This document shows positions 1 to 12,204 of a stretch of 64,000 nucleotides of DNA, piece after piece (positions within the stretch are counted from its first letter, which is position 1; each line of letters opens with the position of its first letter). The notes below the pieces were generated by a model. It saw only the letters and a program-made list of their open reading frames with translations, was not told where the DNA came from and searched no databases. The position numbers and the translations under genes were made by a program. The DNA is from Allodiplogaster sudhausi (taxonomy: Eukaryota > Nematoda > Chromadorea > Rhabditida > Diplogasteridae): assembly GCA_945643635.1 (NCBI GenBank), contig CALZFC010000097.1:111001-175000 (forward strand), written 5' to 3'.

Positions 1-402
1 GCCCTCAGGCAGTACTCCGTGACGGCGGAGAGCGCGACTCCAAAGTGAGCTTCGATCTGGAAGACGGGGCTCTCATCTCAACACTTAAAATTATCCTAAT
101 ATACTTGAATTTGACTGGCTATTGTATTCGCTTCTCTCAAAATCACCAGCTCTCTCGCACTAGTGTCGGGAAATAAGGCGCGAAAATTTTTTAGTATATG
201 GAATAGGCACTTTTATATACACGATTTTCATTCTCCGGTGGATTTCAGCAGCATGGTACGGTGAAAGCATTTCATTTCATTCTTCTTCTGATAATCAGAC
301 AGCATCGTACTTTGATATGGATCGTACAATATCCTTCATTCACTTTCTACAGCTTTCTCTCTCTCTCTCTCTCTTTCAGTTCTATCTCTCTCTCTTTCTC
401 TT

Positions 403-446
<44 letters not shown>

Positions 447-632
447 GCTTCTCTCTCTTTCTTTATTCTTTCTGTCCTACTCTCTTGCCTTCTCTGCTCT
501 CTCGTCTTTCTCTCATCTCTTTCACATTCTCTCTCTCTCAGTTCTATTTCTCTTTCTTTCTCTTCTACTCTCTCTCTCTCTCCTTCTCCTTTCTCTCAAT
601 TTTCTTTTCTTCTGTCCTACTCTCTTGTCTCT

Positions 633-673
<41 letters not shown>

Positions 674-1718
674 CTCAGCCGTGAGCGTGTAGAACCAAAC
701 GTCGCCACCGCTTGGCAGGAAGCGGAAGGCGATGAGGTCGATGTCTTCGACCGGCACTTCTGGGGAAGAAGATGCATCACCGTTCTGCGTGAAAGGAAAA
801 AAATTTATCTCAACTTAGGATTTGAATTTGGCGCCAAACACTACAAGGTCTAAAAACAAAGTTTGTTGTTAGATGTTTTGTTTGGCTGAACCTGTTTCGG
901 TCGCTCCCCGTCCTCTCTCCACTTCCAGTTGGCGAGACATGTGGTGACATGCGACGCAATCGGCTGCATGCCGAGCGCGGCGGAGACGGCCCGGAAGGGA
1001 ATGGCGAGAGAGCGAGGCAGACGGAGAGGCGCCGGAAAAGAGGGTTTTCATCATGTTAGCCGAGTGGTAAAGCGTCGGGCGTTGTAAAGAAGGGGTCACG
1101 GTTGGAATCCTCTTGGCCTCGCACCTTTTCTGGTCCATGCTGCCAGAGAAAGCCGGCGACTGCCGTAGCGAGTAGAAGATGCGCGAGCCTAAGCAGAGCG
1201 ACATCTCCCTCGAGCGTGGAGGTGTCCAGCACCTGTACAAAAACTTTTTTTAAAGTTTTAAAATGACTTTAAAAAATCAAAAAGAAAAGTCCAAAAGTTT
1301 CTTTGTCAAATATGTCAACAATTGCTAATTAAAACAAAATGAAGAGAAGAAAAAACAAACTGGTAATTGAAGCACACGTTCGGTAAGCAGATCCTTTTCG
1401 ATCAGCGTCATAATCTCATCTGAATATATATGTATGTTTCTTTTTTTTCTATTTATGGTGCCACATCGAATTCACTATATCAAAACGAAAGTATTGAAAA
1501 TGTCAGAGGAAAAAGGCCTGTTTAATGATAAAAACATAATTTCTTAAAATATTAATAACTAGGAATAAAAGGGAAATGAAAGAAAAACCAGCAAGCCGAT
1601 GCCATTCGTCGTAGGCTGACGGAAGACGCCGCGCCGGCTGCTCCATCAGGAAGCCCGTCCGGGGAGAGACGCCAAACGAGCGCAGCAACGAGCACGCTTC
1701 TACCGAGACGGAAGGCAT
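1..1718 (-). CDS. indoleamine 2,3-dioxygenase, 3' end beyond window edge
   Basis: Haem dioxygenase opening the indole ring of tryptophan to N-formylkynurenine, the first kynurenine-pathway step. Exons on the minus strand: 1718-1589, 1419-1361, 1232-1125, about 1032-892, 784-674, 56-1; the rest lies off the left edge. Family signatures seen: TGFL near residue 25, then LPRSLAIPF, the CLANWKWRED block matching the family's VLANWKK region, and an IDLI...WFYTL block. The haem-ligand histidine would lie beyond the window. The start at 1718 is chosen because a TAA is directly upstream in frame and an acceptor TTATTACAG lies 7 nt before the ATG, consistent with trans-splicing. Exon phases agree throughout. 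The intron before exon 4 has no AG end (see findings). Caenorhabditis is known for a tryptophan 2,3-dioxygenase, so this family is notable. Identification is firm; exon 4's start is inferred. Confidence 0.88.
355..673. repeat. (CT)n-rich tract in a dioxygenase intron
   Basis: Nearly continuous CT dinucleotides with TTTCT and CTT interruptions, inside the intron between exons 5 and 6 of the minus-strand dioxygenase gene. On the gene's sense strand this is (GA)n. Open frames of Ser/Leu/Phe here are repeat artefacts. Confidence 0.9.
1035..1123 (+). other. decayed tRNA-like sequence inside a dioxygenase intron
   Basis: On the plus strand the stretch from TTAGCCGAGTGGTAAAGCG matches a Pol III A box, followed by a TTGTAAA loop (a Thr-UGU-like anticodon) and GGTTGGAATCC, a B box with one mismatch. 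Acceptor and T stems do not pair, so a working tRNA is unlikely; a tRNA relic or short tRNA-derived element fits better. It fills almost the whole roughly 92-nt intron between exons 3 and 4 of the dioxygenase gene, in antisense orientation. Confidence 0.45.
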
Positions 1719-2057
1719 TTATTTCTGTAATAATTAATTACAAATTTGGCGGGAAATTCAAATTTATCAGTCATCTTATATATGTATGTTTATCGAGTTA
1801 TAGAGTTACTTTTGCAAGTATGAATGACTAATAAGAGGGATCTGATGCGCGAGCACATATTTAAGAAGCGAGAATGGATGGGTGGAATTTCAAAAAGACG
1901 AGGAGCAACTCTACTATTTATTGCAAGCTTGAAAAGGCAGTTGTACAACACACTGAAGACTTGTGCCTTTCGTTTCAAGTCAAACCAGTTATAAGTACTT
2001 TAACGATTAGATGTCGTCTTGTAATTGAGCGATATCTCATTTCTTCATCTTTATCTT

Positions 2058-2092
<35 letters not shown>

Positions 2093-3638
2093 ATCTGTTA
2101 CTTTTTCTCGATCTATCTTATCGTACAGTCGATCATATTCTCTACCTCCGGAGACTTTCATACTCTCGCGACTTTCTCTCTCTCTCTCTTTCATTTTCTC
2201 TCTCTCTTCTTTCGCTCTCTCCCTCTCTCTATCTCCGTCTGTTTCTTCAAATCTCATTTGCTTGTTCTTTATCTTCATATCTGATGATTAGTGAAAGTAG
2301 AGCACAAAAATTGTCAGAATCTGTGATAAAAGTGTGCAAGGCAGAGGTGTAGTATGCGTTGTATCGAAGGAATATCTTTCACATGGGCGAATGGAACCTT
2401 TGATTGGGGAACTTATAGAGTATTGTACTTGTAGCATTCTACGTGGATGAGTTGTCTGCACTCCCTTTTGGCTTATCTTCTTATCACTTCTACCACTTTC
2501 ACGACTACATAAATCACATTAATACATTATAATCATTGTTGTTTTAGGACCAACATCGGAAGGCACGATAAGGCGACGCTAGTGGAAGCATGCACTTACT
2601 TTGCCCACCGATCTCTCTTTCTCTCACACTGTCTTTTCTCTCACACTTTCTTTTCTCTCACACTCTCTTTCTCTCCACTCTCTGTCTCTAAACTCTCTTT
2701 ATCTCACACTCTCTGTCTCTCTCCTCTCTCTCTCTCACTCTGTCTCTCCCAATCTCTCTTTATCTTTATTAGACTCGCTCTCTAACACGCTCTCTCTGCC
2801 CGTTCGTCACTTTGGAGATGTGTTCGTCTCAGTGTGTGCAGTTTAAGACCGACTCATATTTATGCAGATAAAGATGTTCATTAGTTGGAGAAGTCTTCTT
2901 TATTCTAATAATGTCCATATGGCGATGTTCAAAAGCGCAAACGACGAAAACTGATTCGCCACGTTCTGAAACACTTTCTTTCGAGAAATGACATGCACAA
3001 GTAATGTATCGAAGAAAGTGGGAACGAAGCTGGAACTGGCAAATAGAGAGAGAGAAAGAGAGAGAAATAGTGACAGGAGAGAGAGATATTGAGACTGAGA
3101 GAGAAACAGAGACGTTGATTGAGAGAGAAACTGTGAGGGATGTACAGGGAAAAACAGAGAGAGCGATAGAGAGGGAGGTGCGAGGGAGAAGGAGAGGGAG
3201 AGAGAGGAAAGAATGAGAGAAAGGTAGCGAGAGAGAAGGGAGGGAGAGAGCGAGAGACTGAGAAGAGATAGAGATGTCAGGAATCCCCGAAAAACAGCGC
3301 AAACCGATTCGAAAGCATTAATACAGAATATCGTTTCTGACATTTCGTACCTGACAAGATATGTTATTGCGGTCACGATGCCCTTTCCATTAAAGTGCTA
3401 CTCACTCTCAATTCCTGGTTATCTCACCTCTTTTCTGGCCCCATTTTAAACCTCTTATACACACTCTCTCTATCCCTCTCACTCTCATTCTCTCTCACTC
3501 TCTCTATCTCTTTCTCTCTCACTCTCTCTATCTCTTTCTCTACCGCGGGATTCCTCCGGCCTTGAATATCTTTGAAAATCAAGAACAATTTATTGAATAA
3601 ATTGTAGTTTCTGGCTAAATGAAAACACTGAGAGAGAT

Positions 3639-3674
<36 letters not shown>

Positions 3675-3863
3675 TGCAACAGCAGAGGGATCCGAGAAAC
3701 CAGGACAAGGAGAAAACGGTGTAGCCGAACCACGAGACTTACATATGTACATATGTAAGTGCAACTTTTTGGTGACGAGCGTGCGCACATCGGTTCTGGC
3801 ACATCAAAGTTCTCTTATTCTCTCTTTTTCTATCGTTCTCTTTCGTTCTCGTTCTCTCTCTCC

Positions 3864-3900
<37 letters not shown>

Positions 3901-5325
3901 ATATCTGCTTCGCTGCCCTATCGAGAATACCGTCCAAAGAGGTCGAGTCCATAAAGCCAAACCGCGTTCCAGATCTGCTCCCAGACATGATCGTCTAGCG
4001 AAAAAATTAAGCAGCTATTCACTCCAAAAGGGAGCTGTTTTTTTTAAATTTGTTAATTAAAATCATACATCAAGGCTGTACACCTTTCTCCTTACTCGCT
4101 TTTTCTTCGCTTTCTTTCTTTCATTGGAACATATATAAGTTTCAGCACTATTCTTTCAATTGTGTTTTCACATTCTATGGCTCTTCTTTCCCTCGCCTCC
4201 CGTTTCTTTTTGGTACTTTATTGAATGCGCTGTTGTTGTTTTTTTTCAAATATATTTTCTTTGAAATATGTTTTAAAGTTTTTGTTCGTAGTGTTCAAGA
4301 TGGAGTAATGCAAGAAAGATTTTTTTTTATTTATCTAATTGTAAGTTCCCTGCAAATCGTAAGTTATATACATATAACTTTTATAAGTCCCCCGAATTAA
4401 TCTTCACCTTTACAATTCGTTCCATTTTTGTTCAGCAAATCACACTCCTTGCTTGTTATTGAGCAGACCTTCTCTTATGTTTACTGTTATCACTCTTGAC
4501 TGGCACTTTCTGACGCCCGAGGGGCATCGTCTGAACTGATATGGGAAGGAGAAGTGGAGGGAACAAGGCGGAGAGAGAAAGAGAGAGATAGAAAGAGAGA
4601 GAGAGAGATAGAGAGAGAGAGAAGAGACGGCGATTCTAAGTCGAGAGAGTGGGGCGAGAGAGAGAGAGAGAGAGTTTAATGACCGGAGCACGAAAGCGAG
4701 TGGGAGAGAGCAAGCGATAAGAGAAATGGAACTATGAATACGTACCGAAGATAAGTAAATATGTTGAGCGAGAGAGTGCAGAGTGTGAAAATGTACTCTT
4801 ATACAATTTTTTTATAAAGTATTTGAGGGGGAAGGAAAGTGAAAGAAGGCGGAGAGAAAGCGAGGCTGTTTTGTCTTCTCCTTCTCTAACGGCTTCGTTT
4901 CCAGCTTCTGAGATCTATACTACTCACTACGTTCCGTATGAGAAAGTGTTTCCCCTGGATAATGTGCCTATTTTCTGTCTCGTTTACGATTACGCGAAAG
5001 AGAGAGAGAGAGAGAGGAGTAATCATAACAGGAAAGCGAGAGAGAGAGATAAGAAAAATGGAACTATGGTAATGGTTAGAAGAAGGAAGTATGTTGACTG
5101 TGAAAGCGCAGAATGCAACGTGTTTTCTTATACAAAATTGTGAGCATTAGAAAGTGAAAGAAGGCGCAGAAAAGCGAGGTTGTTTTGCCTTCTAGTGCTC
5201 TAACGACTTCGTTGGTATAATTTGTCCATAAATCTAAAAGCCACCCTGTTCCGTAAGAGGAAGTTTTCTCCCACCACGGCAAACGGACATATTTTTTCCA
5301 CCTCGTTCACGATTCCGCGAAAGAA

Positions 5326-5365
<40 letters not shown>

Positions 5366-5883
5366 CTCTAGAGTGATAGAGAGAGTGAGAGATGAGAGAT
5401 AGTGAGTGAGAGAGAGAAAAGAGACGCAGACTGTTTGGTTTTTTTTTGTTTATGTGCTTTTCCTTCAATTCGTTCAGAGGTCATGAATCACCCTAGGAAA
5501 TCATTCAAGAGCCCCCCCCCCCTCCTAGAGCGGAGTGGAAGGCGGCCACTCTCACATTTCACGGCATCAAACCACATCAGTTTCCTTCGCGTAAACCAGA
5601 CAACTATTACGTTTACACACTACGATAAACATGTATAAATACTACTACCACCACTATCATGTTCTACGACGCTTTTTGCAATGATGACCCAATAGAAGAG
5701 GCTTGAGGTTCTACCTTTCGAGGTCGCTTAAAATCGGCACGTCAACTTTGCAAAACGTGTTAGAGTTCTCTTATGTATATGTATGTATGTAGTATGAGAA
5801 GTGAGAAAGTTCATTTCAGTTCCTTCCTTGTCCTCCGTTTCAAGCGATGGTCTCCTCTCTCTATCTCTCTATACTCTCCCTCG

Positions 5884-5939
<56 letters not shown>

Positions 5940-6141
5940 TTTTCTCTCTCTCTTTTTCTATCTCTCTCTTTATCTCTTTCTTTCTTTCTTTCTCTCTCCC
6001 TCTCTCCCTCCCTCTCTCTCTATTTGGTGGCAAAACCTTTCGCCAGCTTCTCGCTATATCTACCCACGTGCATATCTTTTCTCTCTGAATCTGAAGAGAC
6101 GCAATGACATGCACCGCTTCATTTTCTGTCTTTTGCAAGAA
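1719..6141. other. intergenic region between divergent dioxygenase and beta-glucuronidase genes
   Basis: About 4.4 kb without a supportable gene. It holds many microsatellites: CT at about 2058-2275, 2605-2790, 3455-3545, 3860-3895 and 5860-6022; GA at about 3045-3265, 3638-3672, 4565-4675 and 5318-5415. TATGTACATA-type palindromes occur, for instance near 3743. Promoters of both divergent genes must lie here, but I see no clear TATA box for either. Confidence 0.7.
4690..5335. repeat. diverged tandem duplication of about 300 bp
   Basis: Segments 4690-5005 and 5036-5335 share the same order of diverged blocks: AAATGGAACTATG, GTGAAAGAAGGCG, CGAGG(C/T)TGTTTTG, CTAACG(G/A)CTTCGTT and TACGATTACGCGAAAG or ATTCCGCGAAAG, each ending in a GA tract. 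No protein is evident in either copy. Confidence 0.6.
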
Positions 6142-6314
6142 ATGATGCGGCATCCGCCCGCCGCATCGCTCTTTCTTCTTCTTCTTCTCGCACTACCCGC
6201 CGCACTCGCCATTCAGCAGTTACAGGTTCATCAATAAGATCTCTTCCATAGACATGAAAATATAGTTTGAACAACTTGTTGAAGACACACTCTCCTTCGA
6301 AGGATAGTAATCTC

Positions 6315-6345
<31 letters not shown>

Positions 6346-6573
6346 CTCTCTTTCTCTCTCTCTTCCACTTTCTTTCTCTCTCTCTCTATCTCTCTCTTCT
6401 CAGGTAAACGAAGTGCGCGAGCGTCTGTCACTCGACGGCCTCTGGACCTTTGTTCGCGAGCAGCGCAATGGCGGCGATGCTGGCATTGCTGCCGGCTGGA
6501 ATACGAGAGAACTCAGCCAGTTTCAGGTGCGGGGATAGGCATTATTCATCTATCAATCAATCAATCAATCAAT

Positions 6574-6613
<40 letters not shown>

Positions 6614-8477
6614 TTGAATCTTAAAGGAGCTCAATCTAGAATTCGCTCCTTCTTTCCTCACAAGAGCGAAAGAGTTTGTGATTTAGAGAGACGTCAAAAA
6701 GATAGTCATGAAAATTGAAATAGATTACAGCTGCGTTTTTTTGCTCCATTAAACATGGACACATCGACAGAATCTGCATGCATGCAGAAAGATGTATGAA
6801 TGTAGATTGTAGAGCATAAATGTGTTTGTATGTATCGATTAATTGTTGTTTTCTCTTCTTCCTGCCCAGAATGCGACCGTGATGCCTGTTCCCTCTGCGT
6901 ACAATGACCTCGGCGACTCGGCACACCGAGATCATGTTGGATGGGTCTGGTATGAGAAGTACGGTGAGTCATCTATATTTTAAGAGGAAGAGAGAGAGAG
7001 AGATGAAGAGAGTGAGCGAGATGAGAGAGCATAGAATGGAAGAGAGAGAACTAGAGAAAAGAGGAGAGAGAGAGAGAAAGACGTATTTCAGAGTACGTGC
7101 CAGCCCGTCTCGCCAAGAACAATAGAATCTTCCTTCGCTTTGATTCCATCAATTATTACTCCATTGTGGTTCGCATAAGCGTTATGAGAGTGCGAAGGGC
7201 CGCGGCAATTTTAAAATTCACAAAATTTTCAGTGATCGCCCTCCTTTAAGCACTCATTTATTGGCAAACACATGGCGTATTGTAGTACGTCAACTCGAAA
7301 GAGGTTACTCGTCACGAGGGCGGACATCAGCAATTCGAAGTAGAAGTTACAGATCAGCTCAGATATGACAAGCCGAACAAGTTCACTGTTGGTGCGTGGC
7401 ATGAAGGAACTTTTTTCAACAATTAAACAAAAATAATTGTATAAATATTTGTAATTGTATGGCAAAAAATATATAATAATCAATTAATCTCGCTTCTCTT
7501 GAGCCATCAACAACACTCTGTCGTGGTTTACGATTCCGCCGGGCGACTTTATTTACACGACTCGAGTTGCTGAAGATTTCAATAACACTCAGGCAAAGTT
7601 TTATTGGTTATATAAAACACATAAAAAGCTATTTGTCTGTATTTTGCAAAATAATAACTAAAAGAAAAATATTTGAAATTAAATGGTTGAAAAATTGCAG
7701 AACTACCGCTACCCGCCGGGCCACTTCACGATGACGGGCACCTTTGACTACTTCAACTATGCTGGCATCATGCGGCCGGTCGCGCTGCTCGTGCGGCCGC
7801 GCGCCTTCATCGACGACTTCTACATCGATGCGAGGCAGACGGGTGCCGCGGCCCTTGGCCCTTATGACTTAGACTTAGCCTTAAGCCTTAGTATTTTCGT
7901 TGGCTTTGGGCTCTTAGCCTTAGCCTTAGGCCCAAAGATCTTATGACTTAGACCCAGCCTTCGCCTTAGCCTCGGCTTTATACCTGAATTTGTATAGGAA
8001 CCCTAGTGCTTACCATTAGAATCTTCCAGGTGATTTCAACTTTTCCATTGCTATCAATGGCGCCGACACAAGACAGCTCAAGCTCTACGTAAACATCTTT
8101 GACGCTAAAGGTATCATGAAATATTCGTTCAAAGTATACATATGTAAGTACATGAACGTTTAATGGCAACAGATAATGTATGTTGCTCTATTATGTATGT
8201 ATGTTAAATGCCATCTTAAAATGGACAATAACAAGTTAATATAGTACATGCAAACACGCTTTAGGAAAGCGCGTCTTTGCCGATTTCATGGATAAGGGCG
8301 GCAGTGGTAAAGGGCGTCTCGAGAACGCGCAGCTGTGGTATCCGCGCGGGCTTGGCGAGCCGTATCTCTACACTTTTGAGGTGGGATATAGTATAGAATT
8401 TTTTTTAATTTTTTTAAAGTATATTTTTAGTCCTTTTTAATAAAAAAAATAAGAAATATTGTAAAACAAATTAAGAG

Positions 8478-8515
<38 letters not shown>

Positions 8516-9155
8516 AAAAACTTTTCGACCCCTTTGACAGGCCAAACTAGTGGCCGCTGCTGGCGTCGACATCGTGGACGTCTTCCGCGTCCGCTTCGGC
8601 TTCCGCACCATCTCGTGGGACATTGACGGCGTCTACTTCAACGGCCGCCGCTTCTATTGCATGGGCGTCGGCTATCATGAGGAGTCGGCGGTAAGTTCGA
8701 AAAAAATTAAGTAATTTTTTTTACACATTCTTCTTTCTTCCAATTAAATCTTCAATCTTGTTCCCACTGATTGTTTAGTTATTAAGATTATTATCATAAA
8801 TTAATTTGCAAAAAAAATGAACAAAATACAGTGATGTGCAGCCAAAGTGGTCGATTTGGAAAGTGAAAATACAAATTAAAAAGAGAAAAAAACCCGAAGT
8901 GCCTCATCTACAGATCCGCGGCCGCAGCTTTGACCGCGTCATCATGTCGAAGGATCTCGAGCTGTTCGAATGGCTCGGCGTCAACTGCTTTCGGACGTCT
9001 CATTATCCGTCAGGGCTTTCTTGTGGTCTCCAACCCTTCTCTGACTCCCCCTCTCTCAATCTCTCTTCAGTGTTACAATTCTCTCTCTTTCTAAGACTCA
9101 ATCTCAGTCTCTATGTCTTTCTTGCTCTCTCGCTGTTCCTTTCTCTCTCTCTCTA

Positions 9156-9191
<36 letters not shown>

Positions 9192-11150
9192 GTTTTCAGC
9201 TACTCCGAAGAGACGATGCTCGAGACGGATCGACGAGGGTTCGCCGTCATCGTTGAAGTGCCTTCCGTCTCCATTCAGTCTGTGCTTTCCTTTTTTCAAA
9301 CGCGCGGGAAATTCAAATAAACATGGCGGGAGATATTAAAATTCAAAAACCTCCTTCAGGCATTACAACGACATTGTGCAAGCGAAGCACGCCGATCGCA
9401 TTCGAGAGATGATCGCGAACAACCGGAATCATCCGTCCGTCTTCGCGTGGAGCGTTGCCAATGAACCATTCACGCAACTCAACGGAGGCCAGGAGAGTCG
9501 GCCATACTTCAAGTTAGAGAGTGGGAGAGAAAGAGAGGGAAAGAGAGAAAGACAGACAGAGAGGATAACGTGGTAAAGACACAGAAGAAGAGAGAGAACA
9601 AGAGACAGAGAAAGAGAGGAAGATAGGGAGGAAGAGAGAGAGAAAGGGAGAGAGAGAGAGAGAGAGATGAAGAGAGGGTTATGAAGAGAGAGAGAGAGAG
9701 AGAGAGAGAGTCCCATTTCACCACAGGCCACTGATCGAGCTTGCCCGCCAACTCGACCCGTCTCGCGCCGTGACGCTCGTCCACGGGCAGGGCCAGTACA
9801 ATAACGACCACGTTGTCAGTTTTAATTAATTAATCTATTAATTAATTTTTAAAAAATAGATAAATAAAATGAAAAATATGACAAAATAAATTCTTACATC
9901 TCATAATTTCTCCCCAATTCAGTCCGACTTCCTCGACATCATCTGCGTCAATCGCTACTATGGCTGGTACCAGAACATGGACGACGCCGACCAGGTGCGG
10001 AGCTATTTCTATGGAATAAAATAATTCTTTGATAGGCTATTGCGTGATGGATTCTGATTTTGATGGTAATCGATAGTTCTTTTTCTTTTTCCTCTTCCTA
10101 GATTCTATGCTGTTAATTCCAAACTTCGCGCGTGATCTGCGAAGCGGAAATCAATATTTATTGGTCGATGTGAATTTTGTCTCCAGATTCACCGCAGCCT
10201 CTACATCGACTTGCACATGTGGCGCGAGACGTACAAGAAGGCGCTCATCTTCACGGAGTACGGCGCCGAGCACATCCCCGGGCTCATCATGGTCATATAA
10301 TTGTTTCTTTTTTTCCTTCTAAAAAAAGAACTTTAAACTATAGGAAAGATTGTATTAATTTCAAATATATTTCTCGAATTGTACTTTCATCATTTCTTCT
10401 ACGAAAAAAAATTGTCAAGAGCAATTGCGCTGATCGAGAACATACCGTATCTACGTCTTTCTTCTTAGGACCCACCGATGGCCTTCACGGCGCAGTACCA
10501 GGAGCGCGTGCTGCTTGAGTCGCACAAGGCACTCGAGAAACTGCGCAAGGAGCACGTCATTACGGGCGAGTGCGCGTGGGTCTTTGCGGACTTCATGACT
10601 CACAGTGGTAGGTTCTCTCTCTCTATCTCTCTCTCCCTCTCTCTGCCTATCTCTGCCTCTCTCTCGCTCCCTCTCTCTCTCTCTCTTTCTCTCTCCGCCT
10701 GCAGCTTCCGTCGGTTAATATTTCTTTCTCTCTTTCTCTCACTCTATCATCTAGCCTCTCTGACTGCCATCAAACTACAACCAATACAGAAGTATAAGTC
10801 ATGGTGTCCAATTGCCAGGCACGACTCGCGCCGTCGGCAACCACAAGGGCCTCTTCACGCGCGACCGCCAGCCAAAGTCGTCCGCCTACATCATCCAGAA
10901 GCGGTGTGTTTTTAGCGGACTTGAGGAAAATATGTAACCAATTAGAAAAAAAGAAAAAAATTAACATAGCGAACTTATAATTGAAATTAAATGAAATTAA
11001 CCCTTAAAAAAATTAACCTTGGAATAAAATAATTGTACGTCTTGGTTGATTAATTGCAGCTACAATGACATCCTCAAAGGCGGCTTTCTTAACGAGACGG
11101 TCAATTCGATTCCGCTCCTCCAGGAGAGCGCTTTCTCGATCTTTGGATAA
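6142..11150 (+). CDS. lysosomal beta-glucuronidase (glycoside hydrolase family 2)
   Basis: Removes terminal beta-D-glucuronate from glycosaminoglycans and glucuronides, normally in lysosomes. Nineteen exons: 6142-6225, 6404-6526, 6870-6963, 7092-7168, 7286-7391, 7504-7592, 7701-7842, 8030-8110, 8265-8380, 8541-8690, 8914-9008, 9200-9277, 9360-9512, 9727-9814, 9923-9994, 10187-10291, 10469-10607, 10819-10903, 11060-11150. They encode 655 aa, close to human GUSB (651). Residues 1-23 form a signal peptide. The sugar-binding domain (RDHVGWVWYEK, RHEGGH) precedes the Ig-like and TIM-barrel domains. Acid/base E447 is in SVANEP, Y504 in VNRYYGWY and nucleophile E540 in FTEYGAE. All phases agree. Intron 6 appears to be GC-AG (CAG then GCAAAG). 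The usual VIDE is VIVE here (about residue 400), losing an Asp next to the active site. Introns hold GA/CT arrays. An AG lies just upstream of the ATG. Confidence 0.95.
6548..6612. repeat. (ATCA)n then (TA)n in a beta-glucuronidase intron
   Basis: Five or six ATCA units run into about 20 TA dinucleotides just after exon 2. It looks like ordinary simple sequence. Confidence 0.9.
7848..7982. repeat. degenerate GCCTTA-type hexamer repeat in an intron
   Basis: Directly after the exon 7 donor, imperfect units of CTTAGC/GCCTTA recur (for example GCCTTAGCCTTAGGC). The unit resembles the nematode telomere repeat TTAGGC in composition but is not the same hexamer in phase, and the array is short and degenerate. 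Confidence 0.6.
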
Positions 11151-12204
11151 TCGCATTGTAGCTTTGACCTCGATCTTCATTTTGTTTAGTCCTGCCCATC
11201 TTTCTTCGTCCGCATTCTTCATTTCTATTTGACATTCCGTCTCTTTTGCATGAAAGGCCTCCATGATTTGACCGCTCAGAGAGCTTTATTTTGATGTACA
11301 AATTATAAAGTGGTTTATAGATCTATCTGATTGTGAGATTTTATAACAAATTCTTAGCGAGCAGTCGACTATTCCTTTTGTGCACATACATACATACTTA
11401 TGTAGAGATTTTTTAAAGACAAACTTGTTGAAGCTGTCCTCATCGAGAAAGGACACCTTAAAGTAACAGAGAGAGAGAGAGAGAGAGAGATCAGGAGAGA
11501 GAGACGGAGAGAGAGAGACGGAGGGAGAGAGAGAGGGAGACGGAGGGAGAGAGAGAGAGAACGGAAAAAAGAGTACTAGAGGAAGAAATAGAGATCGCAA
11601 CAGGGAATTTGAGTAAGCGGTAAGCCGACATACATATGTACATTCGTACGTACCTACCTATATTGTTACCCTATCAATTTCATTAACAGCAGCGGTATTT
11701 TGTTAAATTATTTGTGTTATTTTTGAAAAATGTTATTGCAAAATCGTTCATGTACTTCATACTTTCTTGAGAAAGCAGCACTCATCGTTTGACACCAATA
11801 TCCGACTGAAAAAAGTTTAGTACGAAGACAATCTCGCGTAATCGGCATTGGACTATTGGCGAGATATATGTATGTATACATACGTATACTCTCCAAGTAA
11901 AAAAACCACATATTTTAGAACAAATAGCAAAAACGTGAGAAAAAAAAACATAAAAATTTCATGTCGCACATGCAACAAAATCAACATGATTCATTATTAT
12001 TAGTCCTCGTTTTGCTTCCCGTCAGTGTTGAATGAGCTATATTAGTACAACAGTATATATGTATATGAATGCATTCTTTGGAGGACTACCAGAAAGATGA
12101 CCCGAAAAGAATTAGATAAGGGTTCAAATGTCAAATGAGAGGCCTCCTCATTGATTCATCAATGTTATTTAGTCGTGAGACTCTCTTAATTCATAGTCAA
12201 TTCT
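11151..12204. other. intergenic region between convergent genes
   Basis: Separates the stop of beta-glucuronidase from the stop of the transporter. A GA-rich array lies at 11469-11560 and TATG/CATA palindromes near 11625-11660 and 11868-11890. No gene seen; an antisense open frame entering from 11264 is treated under findings. Confidence 0.7.

Noticed and set aside
261..853. Overlapping Ser/Leu/Phe-rich frames
   Set aside because: They arise from the (CT)n tract in a dioxygenase intron; the real exon here is on the minus strand in another frame.
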